Assembly (NCBI GenBank): GCA_016185205.1
Contig: JACPOA010000031.1
Coordinates: 124,001-188,000, forward strand
Length of the DNA: 64,000 nucleotides
Source of the DNA: Hyphomicrobiales bacterium
Lineage (GTDB): Bacteria > Pseudomonadota > Alphaproteobacteria > Rhizobiales > Xanthobacteraceae
Direction: 5' to 3'
Within the stretch, counting starts at the first letter, position 1. The number at the start of each line of letters is the position of its first letter. This document shows positions 35,809 to 43,923 of the stretch, one piece after another. Under the pieces are notes generated by a model. It had not been told where the DNA came from and made no database searches. It was given only the letters and a program-made list of their open reading frames with translations. The translations under genes were made by a program, and so were the position numbers.

Positions 35809-36917
35809 GACGCTACCCCCCACACTTCCTCGGCCACTTCCACGATCGTCCTGAGCTTCGCCCATTGCTCGTCCTCGGCCAGGATATTGCCTTCCTCGGT
35901 GGAGGCGAAGCCGCATTGCGGCGACAGACACAGGTGCTCCAGCGGCACGAACTTGGCCGCCTGTTCGATGCGGCGCTTGAGCTCGTCCCTGGATTCCAGC
36001 CGTCCCGACTTCGAGGTCACCAGACCCAGTACCACGGTCTTGCCCTTGGGAACGAACCGCAGCGGCTCGAAGCCGCCGGCGCGGTCGCTGTCGTATTCCA
36101 TGAAGTAGCCATGGACATTGATGGTGTTGAACAGGATTTCCGCCACCGGCTCGTAGCCACCCGAGGCCACGAAGGTGGACTGGAAATTGCCGCGGCACAG
36201 ATGCATGGCGGTGGTCATGTCGGGCGGAATATCCGAGATCGCCGCGTTGATCATGCCGGCATAGATCGCGGGCAGTTGTTCGGGATCGTCGCCGCGGTTG
36301 GCGACCTGCGCGCGCAGCTTGGAATCGCACAGATAGGTGAAATTAACCTCGTCGAGTTGCAGATAGCGGCAGCCTTGATCGGCGAAACCGCGCACGGCTT
36401 TGCGGTAGGTCTGCCCGAGATCGCGGTAGAAATCGGCCATGTCCGGATAGATCGTCTCCGGCACGGCGTCGCGCCCGTAGCGGAAATGCAAGCTTGACGG
36501 CGACGGGATCGTCATCTTCGGCATAACGCGCGTGTGCGCTTTGACGAATTTGAAATGCTCGAGCATCGGGTGGCCGGAAAACGTGCCGAGCGGGCCTACG
36601 ACGCGCAGCATCATCGGCTTCGGGTTCGGTCCCTGGAACTTGATCTTGCGCTCGCCGAGATAGGCTTCCACGCCGTCTAGGCTCCCAAGGAAATCGTAGT
36701 TCCAGAAAGCGCGACGGAATTCGCCGTCGGTGACCGCGCGCAAGCCGATGTCTTCCTGTCGCTTGATGATCTTGACGATCTCGTCGTCTTCGATCGCCTT
36801 CAGCTCTTCCGCGCCAATGTCACCCCGTTCGCGCCGAGCGCGCGCCTGTTTCAGCGGGCCTGAGCGCAACAGGCTGCCGACATGATCGGCGCGGAACGGC
36901 GGCTTGGTGCGTTTCAT
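35805..36917 (-). CDS. MetE-C-terminal-like zinc methyl/alkyltransferase, paralogue 2
   Basis: 370 residues of the same family as its three neighbours. Begins MKRTKPPFRADHVGSLLRSG. Zinc ligands His239-x-Cys241 (MHLCRGN), the Glu of MEYDSDRAGG and the Cys of SPQCGFAS are present, and YLQLDEVNF carries the Asp-Glu pair. It differs from the others in the substrate region (RYGRDAVPETIYPDM). ATG at 36917 aligns with the sister proteins; a GTG at 36932 would add five residues. A terminator-like hairpin and palindromic repeat lie just upstream, so it may have its own promoter. Confidence 0.9.
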   Translation of the reverse strand: MKRTKPPFRADHVGSLLRSGPLKQARARRERGDIGAEELKAIEDDEIVKIIKRQEDIGLRAVTDGEFRRAFWNYDFLGSLDGVEAYLGERKIKFQGPNPKPMMLRVVGPLGTFSGHPMLEHFKFVKAHTRVMPKMTIPSPSSLHFRYGRDAVPETIYPDMADFYRDLGQTYRKAVRGFADQGCRYLQLDEVNFTYLCDSKLRAQVANRGDDPEQLPAIYAGMINAAISDIPPDMTTAMHLCRGNFQSTFVASGGYEPVAEILFNTINVHGYFMEYDSDRAGGFEPLRFVPKGKTVVLGLVTSKSGRLESRDELKRRIEQAAKFVPLEHLCLSPQCGFASTEEGNILAEDEQWAKLRTIVEVAEEVWGVAS

Positions 36918-36939
36918 GGTGTGAATCGGCACTTGCTTT

Positions 36940-36973
36940 CTTATCCCTCCCCCGCAAGCGGGGGAGGGATAAG
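36940..36973. repeat. Perfect 16-base-arm palindrome (CTTATCCCTCCCC family)
   Basis: CTTATCCCTCCCCCGC (36940-36955), loop AA, and its exact complement at 36958-36973. It lies between the substrate-binding protein gene and MetE-like paralogue 2. Related to the elements at 23770 and 62616. Confidence 0.8.
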
Positions 36974-36977
36974 GAAA

Positions 36978-37004
36978 CGGCCGGCGCCTGTGGGACGCCG
37001 GCCG
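36978..37004 (-). terminator. Probable terminator after the substrate-binding protein gene
   Basis: CGGCCGGCG (36978-36986) pairs with CGCCGGCCG (36996-37004), 35 bases after the minus-strand stop at 37039. A strong GC stem without a clear T-run. It could lower read-through into paralogue 2. Confidence 0.5.
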
Positions 37005-37038
37005 CTGATATTGCCGCGAAATGGGCGAACGCCAAGTT

Positions 37039-38322
37039 TTATTTCACGAGCGCCTTTTCGTACGGGTAGATCACATCGCCGGTCTTGAACTGCGGCGGAT
37101 AGACGATCACCTCGGTCTTCAGATCGCGGAAGTCTTCGACGGTATTGCCCTTGATGTTCTGGAACTGGGCCGCCATCGTACGCTCCACCGCCCACTCGCC
37201 CTGCTTGCCGAATTTCACGTCGCCGACCACGGTCTTGAACGTGGTCTTGCGGATGTAGTCGGCGAGAACGTCGTCATTCAGGCTCTTGGTGGCGGCGATG
37301 GCGTCGCCGAGCACCTGCACATAGGCATAGGCCCAGACCGGCATATAATAGCCGAGCGGATCGACGCCCTCGGCGCCCGCGCGCGCCTGGTACTTCTTCA
37401 AGAGCTCGAGCGAACCCGGAAATGCCATCGACTTGACCGGTATCCAGGTTTCGAAATTGACCAGACCGTTGAGCATTGGTCCGAGCTGGGTCTTGAACAC
37501 GGTCGCCTGCAGGCCGACCATGGCGCCACCCCACATCTTCGGCTTGAAGCCGACTTCGTGCATGGCCTTGACCATGCCGACGGAGTCGAGCGGATAGGAG
37601 CAGATCACCAGCAGATCCGGATTCAAGGCCTGGATCGCGCGCACGATCGGGGAGAAGTCGGTGGTCGATGGCGGATAGGTCTTATTGTAGACGATCTTGA
37701 AGCCGGAATCCTTGGCATTCTCCGCCGCGCCCTCGCAGGCGTTGCGGCCGAATTCGGCGTCCGCCATCGCGATCGCGATGGTCTGCGGCTTGGGCTTCTG
37801 CACCTCGGCCACCTTGAAGAAGCCGCGCGTGAAGGCCGGCTTCGGTGTCGGGCCGTTCGGGATCATCGAGAAATATCTTGAATAGTTGAAGGTCTCGTTG
37901 ATGCCGGTGCCGAACAGGCTGACGAACAGCTTCTTCCTCTGGATCGCGATCGGCATCGCCGGCCCGATCTGGCCGGAGGCATAGCCGCTGACGATCAGAT
38001 CGACTTTGTCGATATCGAGCAGCTTGGTGTAGATGCCGGGCACCTGCGACGGGTTGCTCTGGTCGTCGAAGTAGACCAGCTTGACCGGACGGCCGAGCAG
38101 CCCGCCTTTGGCATTGACGTCGTCTTCCCAGATCTTCATCGCTAGCAACGACGACTTGCCGTTGGCCGACAGCGGGCCGGTCAGCGACATGCCAAAGCCG
38201 ATCTTGATGGGCTCTTTGGCCGGTGCTTGGGCTTTGGCCGGCACCGTAGTGAACAGCAGCGCGGCGGCGGCGACCGACAGCGCCAGACGGCTTATACTAA
38301 GCCATTGCGATCTCGTAGACAT
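37039..38322 (-). CDS. ABC transporter substrate-binding protein (branched-chain amino acid/aromatic type), orphan
   Basis: A 427-residue periplasmic protein. The signal peptide ends near residue 32 (LFTTVPAKAQA). Type I periplasmic-binding fold (Peripla_BP_6) with IKIGFGMSLTGPLSANGK, GGLLGRPVKLVYFDDQSNPSQ, VDLIVSGYASGQIGPAM and LVICSYPLDSVGMVKAM. No permease or ATPase gene adjoins, so it must use a shared transporter or act as a sensor. Strong GGGAGGGAAGGAA ribosome-binding site. It lies between two pairs of MetE-like genes, suggesting that it captures their substrate. Confidence 0.92.
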   Translation of the reverse strand: MSTRSQWLSISRLALSVAAAALLFTTVPAKAQAPAKEPIKIGFGMSLTGPLSANGKSSLLAMKIWEDDVNAKGGLLGRPVKLVYFDDQSNPSQVPGIYTKLLDIDKVDLIVSGYASGQIGPAMPIAIQRKKLFVSLFGTGINETFNYSRYFSMIPNGPTPKPAFTRGFFKVAEVQKPKPQTIAIAMADAEFGRNACEGAAENAKDSGFKIVYNKTYPPSTTDFSPIVRAIQALNPDLLVICSYPLDSVGMVKAMHEVGFKPKMWGGAMVGLQATVFKTQLGPMLNGLVNFETWIPVKSMAFPGSLELLKKYQARAGAEGVDPLGYYMPVWAYAYVQVLGDAIAATKSLNDDVLADYIRKTTFKTVVGDVKFGKQGEWAVERTMAAQFQNIKGNTVEDFRDLKTEVIVYPPQFKTGDVIYPYEKALVK

Positions 38323-38434
38323 TTCCTTCCCTCCCGGTTGAACCCAGAATACCGCGTCAGTGACTTGAGCCTGATCGACGGTATCCCTCGTGGACGATGC
38401 TAGACGGCCGGCGGCCGCCCCAACTTGCGAAAAA

Positions 38435-39547
38435 TCAATTCCGGCCCCAGACTTCGTCGGCCAACTCGACGATCATTTTCAGCTTAGCCCATTGCTCCTC
38501 CTCGGCCAGCACATTGCCTTCCTCGGTGGAGGCGAAGCCGCATTGCGGCGACAGGCACAGCTGGTCGAGCGCGACATATTTGGTGGCCTCGTCGATGCGG
38601 CGCTTGATGTCGTCGCGCGGCTCCAGCCGCCCGCTCTTACTGGTGACGAGGCCGAGCACCAGCTGCTTCTTGCCCTTGGGGAAGAAGCGCAGCGGCTCGA
38701 AACCGCCGGCACGCTTGCTGTCGTATTCCAGGAAATAGCCGTTGAGATTGGTGTCGTTGAACATCACCTCGGCCACCGGCTCGTAACCGCCCTCGGCGAT
38801 CCAGGTGGAGCGGAAATTGCCGCGGCAGGAATGCATGGTAACGACCATATCGGCCGGCTTGCCTTCCAGCGCCATGTTGATCATGCGCGCGTAAATTTTC
38901 GGCAATTTGTCTGGATCGTCGCCGCGCGCGCGCGATTGCGCCCGCTCGTTGGCGTCGCACATCATCGCCCAGGTCGTGTCGTCGAGTTGCAGATAACGGC
39001 AGCCGGCGGCGGCGAAGGCCTGCACCGCATCGCGGTAGGCACGTCCGAGGTCGTCGAAGAAGGCATCGAGGTCGGGATAAACCTGTTTGCTGACCGAGAC
39101 GCGGCCTTGCCGGAAATGCAGCACGCCGGGCGCCGGGATCGTCATCTTCGGCACGACGCGGCAATGCTGTTGCAAGAATTTAAAATGTTCGATGTGCGGG
39201 TGCCCGGCTAAGCCGATTTTGCCCACGGTGCGCACGCTTTCGGCCTTGGTATCGACGCCGTGAAACTTGATGCCTTTGTCGGTGAAATAGAATTCGATCC
39301 CTTTCAGCGAGCGGAAGAAATCGAAATGCCACCAGGAGCGGCGGAATTCGCCGTCGGTGGCGAGCTTGAGGCCGACCTCCTCCTGCTTCTTGATGATCTT
39401 TTCGATCTCGCGGTCTTCCACCGCCTTCAGCGCGTCGGCGGAAATTTCTTCCTTGGCGAATTGCGCGCGCGCCTGTTTCAGCGGTGCCGTGCGCAGCAGG
39501 CTGCCGACCATATCGGCGCGGAAGGGCGGCAGGTTGCGTTGCGTCAC
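38435..39547 (-). CDS. MetE-C-terminal-like zinc methyl/alkyltransferase, paralogue 3
   Basis: 370 residues. Begins MTQRNLPPFRADMVGSLLRT. Zinc set kept: His239-x-Cys241 (MHSCRGN), the Glu of LEYDSKRAGG and the Cys of SPQCGFAS. The acid motif is YLQLDDTTW (Asp-Asp), shared with paralogue 4 and different from 1 and 2. The GTG start overlaps the stop of paralogue 4 (GTGA), so translation is coupled. A longer open frame extends upstream, but this start aligns with all sister proteins. Confidence 0.9.
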   Translation of the reverse strand: MTQRNLPPFRADMVGSLLRTAPLKQARAQFAKEEISADALKAVEDREIEKIIKKQEEVGLKLATDGEFRRSWWHFDFFRSLKGIEFYFTDKGIKFHGVDTKAESVRTVGKIGLAGHPHIEHFKFLQQHCRVVPKMTIPAPGVLHFRQGRVSVSKQVYPDLDAFFDDLGRAYRDAVQAFAAAGCRYLQLDDTTWAMMCDANERAQSRARGDDPDKLPKIYARMINMALEGKPADMVVTMHSCRGNFRSTWIAEGGYEPVAEVMFNDTNLNGYFLEYDSKRAGGFEPLRFFPKGKKQLVLGLVTSKSGRLEPRDDIKRRIDEATKYVALDQLCLSPQCGFASTEEGNVLAEEEQWAKLKMIVELADEVWGRN

Positions 39548-40653
39548 TTGCCCCACACCTCTTCCGCTACCTCGACGATCATGCGCAGCTTGGCCCATTG
39601 CTCGTCCTCGGCCAGCACATTGCCTTCCTCGGTGGAGGCGAAGCCGCATTGCGGCGACAGACAGAGCTGGTCGAGCGCGACATATTTGGTCGCCTCCTCG
39701 ATGCGCTTCTTGATGTCGGCGCGCGGCTCCAGCCTGCCTGATTTGGACGTCACCACGCCGAGCACGACGATCTTGTTGCCCTTCGGCAGAAAGCGCAGCG
39801 GCTCGAAACCGCCGGCGCGCTCTGAGTCGTATTCCAGGAAGTAGCCGTCGTAGTTGCACTTGGCCAGCAGGTTCTCGGCCACCGGCTCGTAGCCGCCGGA
39901 GGCAATCCAGGTCGAACGGAAATTGCCGCGACAGACATGGGTGGTGATGGTCATGTCGGCGGGCTTGGCCACCAACGCCTTGTTGATGCAGGCGGTGTAG
40001 GTGTCTTGCAGATGGTCGACGTCGAGGCCGCGGTCGCGCGCCTTCTTCAACTCCTCCTTGGAGCAGAGATAGGCCCAGGCGGTGTCGTCCCATTGCAGAT
40101 AGCGGCAGCCAGCGTCGTAGAAGGCGCGGATCGCTTTTTGGTAAGCCGCGGCGAGATCGTCGAAGATATCGTCGCGGCTCTTGTAGACCTGCGCATTGAC
40201 CGCGCCGGGCTCGAGCCGGAAATGCATCACGCTCGGCGCCGGGATCGTCATCTTCGGCACCGTCTTGGTGTGGCTTTTAAGGAATTTGAAATGCTCCAGC
40301 ATCGGGTGATTGGAGAAGCCGATCTTGCCGGTGACCTTGATGCTCTGCATCTTGGTCTGCACGCCCTGGAACTGGATGCCGTGGTCGAGCTCGTAGAGCT
40401 CGACGCCGTCCAGCATGCTGAAGAAATCGAAATGCCACCAGGCGCGGCGGAATTCGCCGTCGGTGGCGAGCCTGAGGCCGACCTCCTCCTGCTTCCTGAT
40501 GATCTTCTCGATCTCGCGGTCCTCGACCTCTTTGAGCTGAGTCGCGCTGATGGCGCCCTTCTCGCGTTGCGCGCGCGCCTGCTTGACCGACGCGGTGCGC
40601 AGAATGCTGCCGACATGATCGGCGCGGAATGGCGGCTTGGTTCGTTGCGTCAT
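39544..40653 (-). CDS. MetE-C-terminal-like zinc methyl/alkyltransferase, paralogue 4
   Basis: 369 residues. Begins MTQRTKPPFRADHVGSILRT. Zinc ligands His239-x-Cys241 (THVCRGN), Glu274 (LEYDSERAGG) and Cys336 (SPQCGFAS). The substrate-side motif is YLQWDDTAW, with Trp replacing the usual Leu. Paralogue 3 shares its Asp-Asp motif and WWHFDFF segment, so the two form one sub-pair. First of the four in transcription order; it starts 97 bases after the MetF-like gene, with a REP-like palindrome in between. Confidence 0.9.
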   Translation of the reverse strand: MTQRTKPPFRADHVGSILRTASVKQARAQREKGAISATQLKEVEDREIEKIIRKQEEVGLRLATDGEFRRAWWHFDFFSMLDGVELYELDHGIQFQGVQTKMQSIKVTGKIGFSNHPMLEHFKFLKSHTKTVPKMTIPAPSVMHFRLEPGAVNAQVYKSRDDIFDDLAAAYQKAIRAFYDAGCRYLQWDDTAWAYLCSKEELKKARDRGLDVDHLQDTYTACINKALVAKPADMTITTHVCRGNFRSTWIASGGYEPVAENLLAKCNYDGYFLEYDSERAGGFEPLRFLPKGNKIVVLGVVTSKSGRLEPRADIKKRIEEATKYVALDQLCLSPQCGFASTEEGNVLAEDEQWAKLRMIVEVAEEVWGK

Positions 40654-40709
40654 GGTGTCCTCCGATAGCGCCTGCCAGCCTTAAGGCCGCGGGTCATTTT
40701 CATTTTGTT

Positions 40710-40758
40710 GCGCATGATCTCGTCCGAAATCCGGTATCCACTTTTCGGGATCATGCGC
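40710..40758. repeat. REP-like palindrome (GCGCATGATC...GATCATGCGC)
   Basis: Terminal arms GCGCATGATC (40710-40719) and GATCATGCGC (40749-40758), with inner TCCGAAATCCGG and CCACTTTTCGGG. The MetF-like gene's stop codon (TGA) is inside the right arm. Same family as 5438-5470 and 44680-44751. Confidence 0.8.
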
Positions 40759-41599
40759 TATTGGATTGAGCCATAGCATGGCTGACGGCAATGCGTCCTG
40801 CCGCCGCATCGCATGCGTAGCGGGCGGTCTGCAAGACCCCGCCGAAGGAAAAATAATGCGGGCTGGCCTCGCCAATTCCTGGGGCAACGTCCAGCGCGGC
40901 CAGAATAGCATCCGGCCCGACATTGCCGAGCAACCCGGCACCGGCGCCCGAGGCGAGGCCGCGCAACGAGGCATTCACGCCGCAGCGCTTGGCGTAACGC
41001 AACAGCGCGGTCAGGCTGGTCGGTCCAACCATGCCGACCTTCACCGGCACCGCGATGCCGCAGGCGCGCAGGCGCTTGAGCCAGGCGACCACCGCGTCGG
41101 GTGAAAATGAGAACTGGCTGACGATATGCACGCGCAAGCCGGCCGCGCGCGCCGTGGCGATCTTCTGGTCGAGCGCAGCTTCCATCCGGTCCGGCGGTAT
41201 GCGGGCATGGCCTTCCGGGTAGCCGGCGATGCCGATCTCCTCGATGCCGGCCTCGCGCAGCCGGCCTTTCTGGATGACCGCCAGCGCATCAGGGAAAGCG
41301 CCGGCCGTGTCGACGTCGCCGCCGATCACCAGCAGCCGTCTGACATCAGCCTCTGCGTGCAGCCTGGTCAGCAAGTCCTGCAAATCGGCAGCCGCAGGAA
41401 TGCGCCGCGCCGCGATATGCACGACCGGCTCCAGGCCGCCTTTGCGCAATAAGGCCGACCCGGCCACCAGCTCCTGCGCTGTGAGCGTCGGCACCGCGGA
41501 GAAATAGACAGGCGTGCCGCGCGGCAGTATGTCGGCCAGCGCGGCGATCTCGGCCGCGCTCGGCCGCGTGGCTTCCAGCGAAAAATCTGCCGACAACAT
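40751..41599 (-). CDS. Methylenetetrahydrofolate reductase-like protein
   Basis: A 282-residue TIM-barrel protein resembling MetF. It keeps candidates for the three catalytic positions: Glu9 in DFSLEATRP, the Asp in VIGGDVDTAG and the Gln in VSQFSFSPDA. The rest diverges from housekeeping MetF (PVYFSAVPTL, HIAARRIPAAADLQ). MetF reduces methylene-THF to methyl-THF; run in reverse, such an enzyme could oxidise methyl-THF in catabolism. The ATG at 41599 is 2 bases after the upstream methyltransferase stop. Context with four MetE-like enzymes suggests a one-carbon role. Confidence 0.8.
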   Translation of the reverse strand: MLSADFSLEATRPSAAEIAALADILPRGTPVYFSAVPTLTAQELVAGSALLRKGGLEPVVHIAARRIPAAADLQDLLTRLHAEADVRRLLVIGGDVDTAGAFPDALAVIQKGRLREAGIEEIGIAGYPEGHARIPPDRMEAALDQKIATARAAGLRVHIVSQFSFSPDAVVAWLKRLRACGIAVPVKVGMVGPTSLTALLRYAKRCGVNASLRGLASGAGAGLLGNVGPDAILAALDVAPGIGEASPHYFSFGGVLQTARYACDAAAGRIAVSHAMAQSNSA

Positions 41600-41601
41600 G
41601 C

Positions 41602-43011
41602 TCACTCCCGCCGATGGGAGATCACGAAGGACTCGTCGTAGAACCACAGGCCGCCGTGCTGCTGCAGCACCGCGCGCGTCGCCTCGATATAGCGGCGGTC
41701 GCTATGCACGTCCGACAGCCGGTCGTCCTCGATCTGCGCAACATAGACCGCCGCATTCCAGGCGGCCAGCAGCGTGGAGGTGCCGATCGAGGCGGAAACT
41801 TCCGACGGCAGCGTGTGCATGTCGTAGCGGAACAGCGAACGCTGATCGGAATAGGTGTTGAAGTTGAGATCGCGGCCGGCCGGCCCCAGCTCCTGCTTCA
41901 CCGCCTTGAGCAGGTCGTGGCGGCTGTGCACGAACGGATGATCGTTCGGCCAGACTTTGTGGATGATCTCCATGCCGGGATCGTGGCCGTAGGAATGCAT
42001 CGCGATCATGCGGCCGCCGGAACCGAGCGCGCGGGCGAGCGGCGCCAGCACGCGCTTGGCCTTGAACTCGAGCGAGGCGCGGGCGCGATAGGGCTGCGAG
42101 GCGATGACCAGATCGTAGTCGGCGACGGTGCCGCCCGGCTTGGGCACGATCTGGTCGAGCAGGAAGCGGTGGTCGGCGCGGTAGATCACCAGGATGACCG
42201 GGCGCTCATAGACCGGGTTGCCGCTCTTGGGCGAGACGCGCGCCTTCCAGTTCTCGGCCAGGAACGGCTCCAGCGCGGTGATCTGCTGCTCGAAGCTGTG
42301 GCCGGTGTTGCCCTCCATCGGCAGCTCTTTCCACACCAGGCTGGCAGCGGCGCTGAGCGACTTCACCGCCAGCCAGGGCGCCTCGGCATAAGCGAGATTG
42401 GTGAGCACCAGCACCGTGGAGGGATGCTCGATGAAGCGGTCCGCCATCTTGTGCAGCGTGAGACGGATATCCTCGACGCTGATCTCCTTGCCGACGATAT
42501 AGAACGGCATGGTTGGGAAACGGTCGTGCATCGTGCGCATCACGCGCGCCAGCACGGTGCCGTCGCCGACGCCGGCATCGAACACGCGCACCGCCGGCGG
42601 ACGCGGATGGATATTGGCGAGCTCGAGCCCGACGCGTTGCGCGGTTTCCCACTTCTCGCTGCAGGTATTCACGAACAGCAGATATTTCTGCCGGTTGTCG
42701 AAGAAGCGGAAATTGCGCTGCGGATCGTCGCTGGCCTGGCCGGAGGCGACCGGCGGCGCCGGCGGCGTCAACACCGGCAACGCCGGCGGCGGCGGCGCGT
42801 CGAACAGCACGCGGCGTCGCCCCGGCGCGGCATCGGCGTTGCGCGCCATGAAGGCGCGGATGCGTTCCAGCGTGTCGGTGGTGATACGGCCGCCATTGCG
42901 CAGGCGGCTGGCCAGCTTGCCGTCGTTGACGGCGCGGCGGCCGAAGGTGGATTCGGCCAAGCCGCGCTGACGGCAGAATTCGCCGATTTCCTGAAGGATA
43001 ATCTCGTTCAT
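41602..43011 (-). CDS. HTH-SAM methyltransferase fusion protein
   Basis: 469 residues. Residues about 1-50 form a lambda-repressor-like helix-turn-helix seen in alphaproteobacteria (EFCRQRGLAESTFGRRAV, NDGKLASRLRNGGRITTDTLERI). A Pro/Ala-rich linker (about 65-95) leads to a class I methyltransferase fold with VRVFDAGVGDGTVLARV as SAM motif I, VLVLTNLAYAEAPW and DYDLVIASQPYRARASLEFKAKRVLAPLARALGSGGRMIAMHSYG. It could be a regulator with a methyltransferase sensor or enzyme domain. It opens the minus-strand block. Substrate unknown. Confidence 0.8.
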   Translation of the reverse strand: MNEIILQEIGEFCRQRGLAESTFGRRAVNDGKLASRLRNGGRITTDTLERIRAFMARNADAAPGRRRVLFDAPPPPALPVLTPPAPPVASGQASDDPQRNFRFFDNRQKYLLFVNTCSEKWETAQRVGLELANIHPRPPAVRVFDAGVGDGTVLARVMRTMHDRFPTMPFYIVGKEISVEDIRLTLHKMADRFIEHPSTVLVLTNLAYAEAPWLAVKSLSAAASLVWKELPMEGNTGHSFEQQITALEPFLAENWKARVSPKSGNPVYERPVILVIYRADHRFLLDQIVPKPGGTVADYDLVIASQPYRARASLEFKAKRVLAPLARALGSGGRMIAMHSYGHDPGMEIIHKVWPNDHPFVHSRHDLLKAVKQELGPAGRDLNFNTYSDQRSLFRYDMHTLPSEVSASIGTSTLLAAWNAAVYVAQIEDDRLSDVHSDRRYIEATRAVLQQHGGLWFYDESFVISHRRE

Positions 43012-43305
43012 GCTGGCGTTTCCTGTCCGGCTCTGATGGCCGTTGCAGGTCGAAAGACAACCAACTCCGCGCTGGTTCGTCAACCACAAAAGCAGTAGTT
43101 AGAAAGTTGGGCGAAATGGGTGGGCAATAACCAACTAGCCAAAAGCCCATTTAATCGGACATCACAATTTGCTGGAAAACTACCGTTCGGCTTCTTGCCC
43201 AAGAATACGGGCAATTTCCCACGTTTCAGGCAAAGGCGTGGGCACGAGTGGGTAGGCCGCCGCCCTCAATCGCGCGCAAATGGCGGGGAAAGCCGCCGCA
43301 CCGGT
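43012..43305. other. Intergenic region between pcaG and the HTH-methyltransferase gene
   Basis: 294 bases with no gene seen, AT-richer than the flanks. It holds several CCAAC/GTTGG words (43061, 43106, 43131 regions) and presumably the promoter of the minus-strand block downstream of it. Confidence 0.5.
43059..43077. promoter_or_regulatory. Candidate operator dyad AACCA-N9-TGGTT
   Basis: AACCA (43059-43063) and TGGTT (43073-43077) form an inverted repeat 48 bases upstream of the HTH-methyltransferase start; further AACCAACT words follow at about 43129. Autoregulation by the encoded HTH is a reasonable guess. Confidence 0.35.
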
Positions 43306-43923
43306 CTAGATGTCGAAGAAAACCGTCTCGTTTTCGCCCTGGACGCGGATATCGAAGCGGTAGACCGCGATCTCCCCGCGCATCTCCTTGTGGGCAATGA
43401 GCGTGCCGCGGCGGTCGGCCGGCACCAGCGTCAGGATGGGATCCGCGCTGTTGGCCGCCTCGTCGGCGAAATAGATGCGGGTGTAGATCTGCCGCAGCAT
43501 GCCGCGCGAGAAGATGCAGACCACGATATGCGGCGACTGCGGCTTGCCGTCGGGGCCGGGCACCACGCCCGGTTTGACGGTGTCGAAGCTGTAGACCCCC
43601 GCCTTATCGGTGGCGGTGCGGCCGAAGCCCTTGAACTTGGCGTTCGGCCGCGCACCGCGGTTGTCGCGCGGATGCGCGTAGCGCCCTTGTCCGTCGGCTT
43701 GCCAGATCTCGATCATGGCGTCGTTGATCGGCAGCCCGTCGCCGTCGAGGATGCTACCCTCGATGCGGATGCGGGTGCCGGTGGCGTCCGGCGTCACCAG
43801 ATCGGCGCCGACGGTTTCCTTCCAGTCGTAGCCCGAGTTCGGCTTCCAGTCGCAGCGGCTGTGCGGCGCCAGGCCATAAGCGAAGAACGGGCCGACGGTT
43901 TGTGAGGGCGTGATGTCAGACAT
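43306..43923 (-). CDS. pcaG: Protocatechuate 3,4-dioxygenase alpha subunit
   Basis: Structural partner of PcaH in the intradiol cleavage of protocatechuate to 3-carboxy-cis,cis-muconate. 205 residues: TPSQTVGPFFAYGL at the N-terminus, the IEGSILDGDGLPINDAMIEIWQADGQGRY beta-sandwich segment, FGRTATDKAGVYSFDTVKPG and PHIVVCIFSRGMLRQIYTRIYF. As usual for the alpha chain, the iron ligands of PcaH are not conserved. Its ATG overlaps the pcaH stop by one base (TAATG). Genes for the next steps (pcaB, pcaC, pcaD) are not in the window. Confidence 0.96.
   Translation of the reverse strand: MSDITPSQTVGPFFAYGLAPHSRCDWKPNSGYDWKETVGADLVTPDATGTRIRIEGSILDGDGLPINDAMIEIWQADGQGRYAHPRDNRGARPNAKFKGFGRTATDKAGVYSFDTVKPGVVPGPDGKPQSPHIVVCIFSRGMLRQIYTRIYFADEAANSADPILTLVPADRRGTLIAHKEMRGEIAVYRFDIRVQGENETVFFDI

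Noticed and set aside
34705-40653. Housekeeping methionine synthase MetE
   Set aside because: All four lack the N-terminal MetE half, are in four copies and sit in a catabolic block; annotation as metE would mislead.
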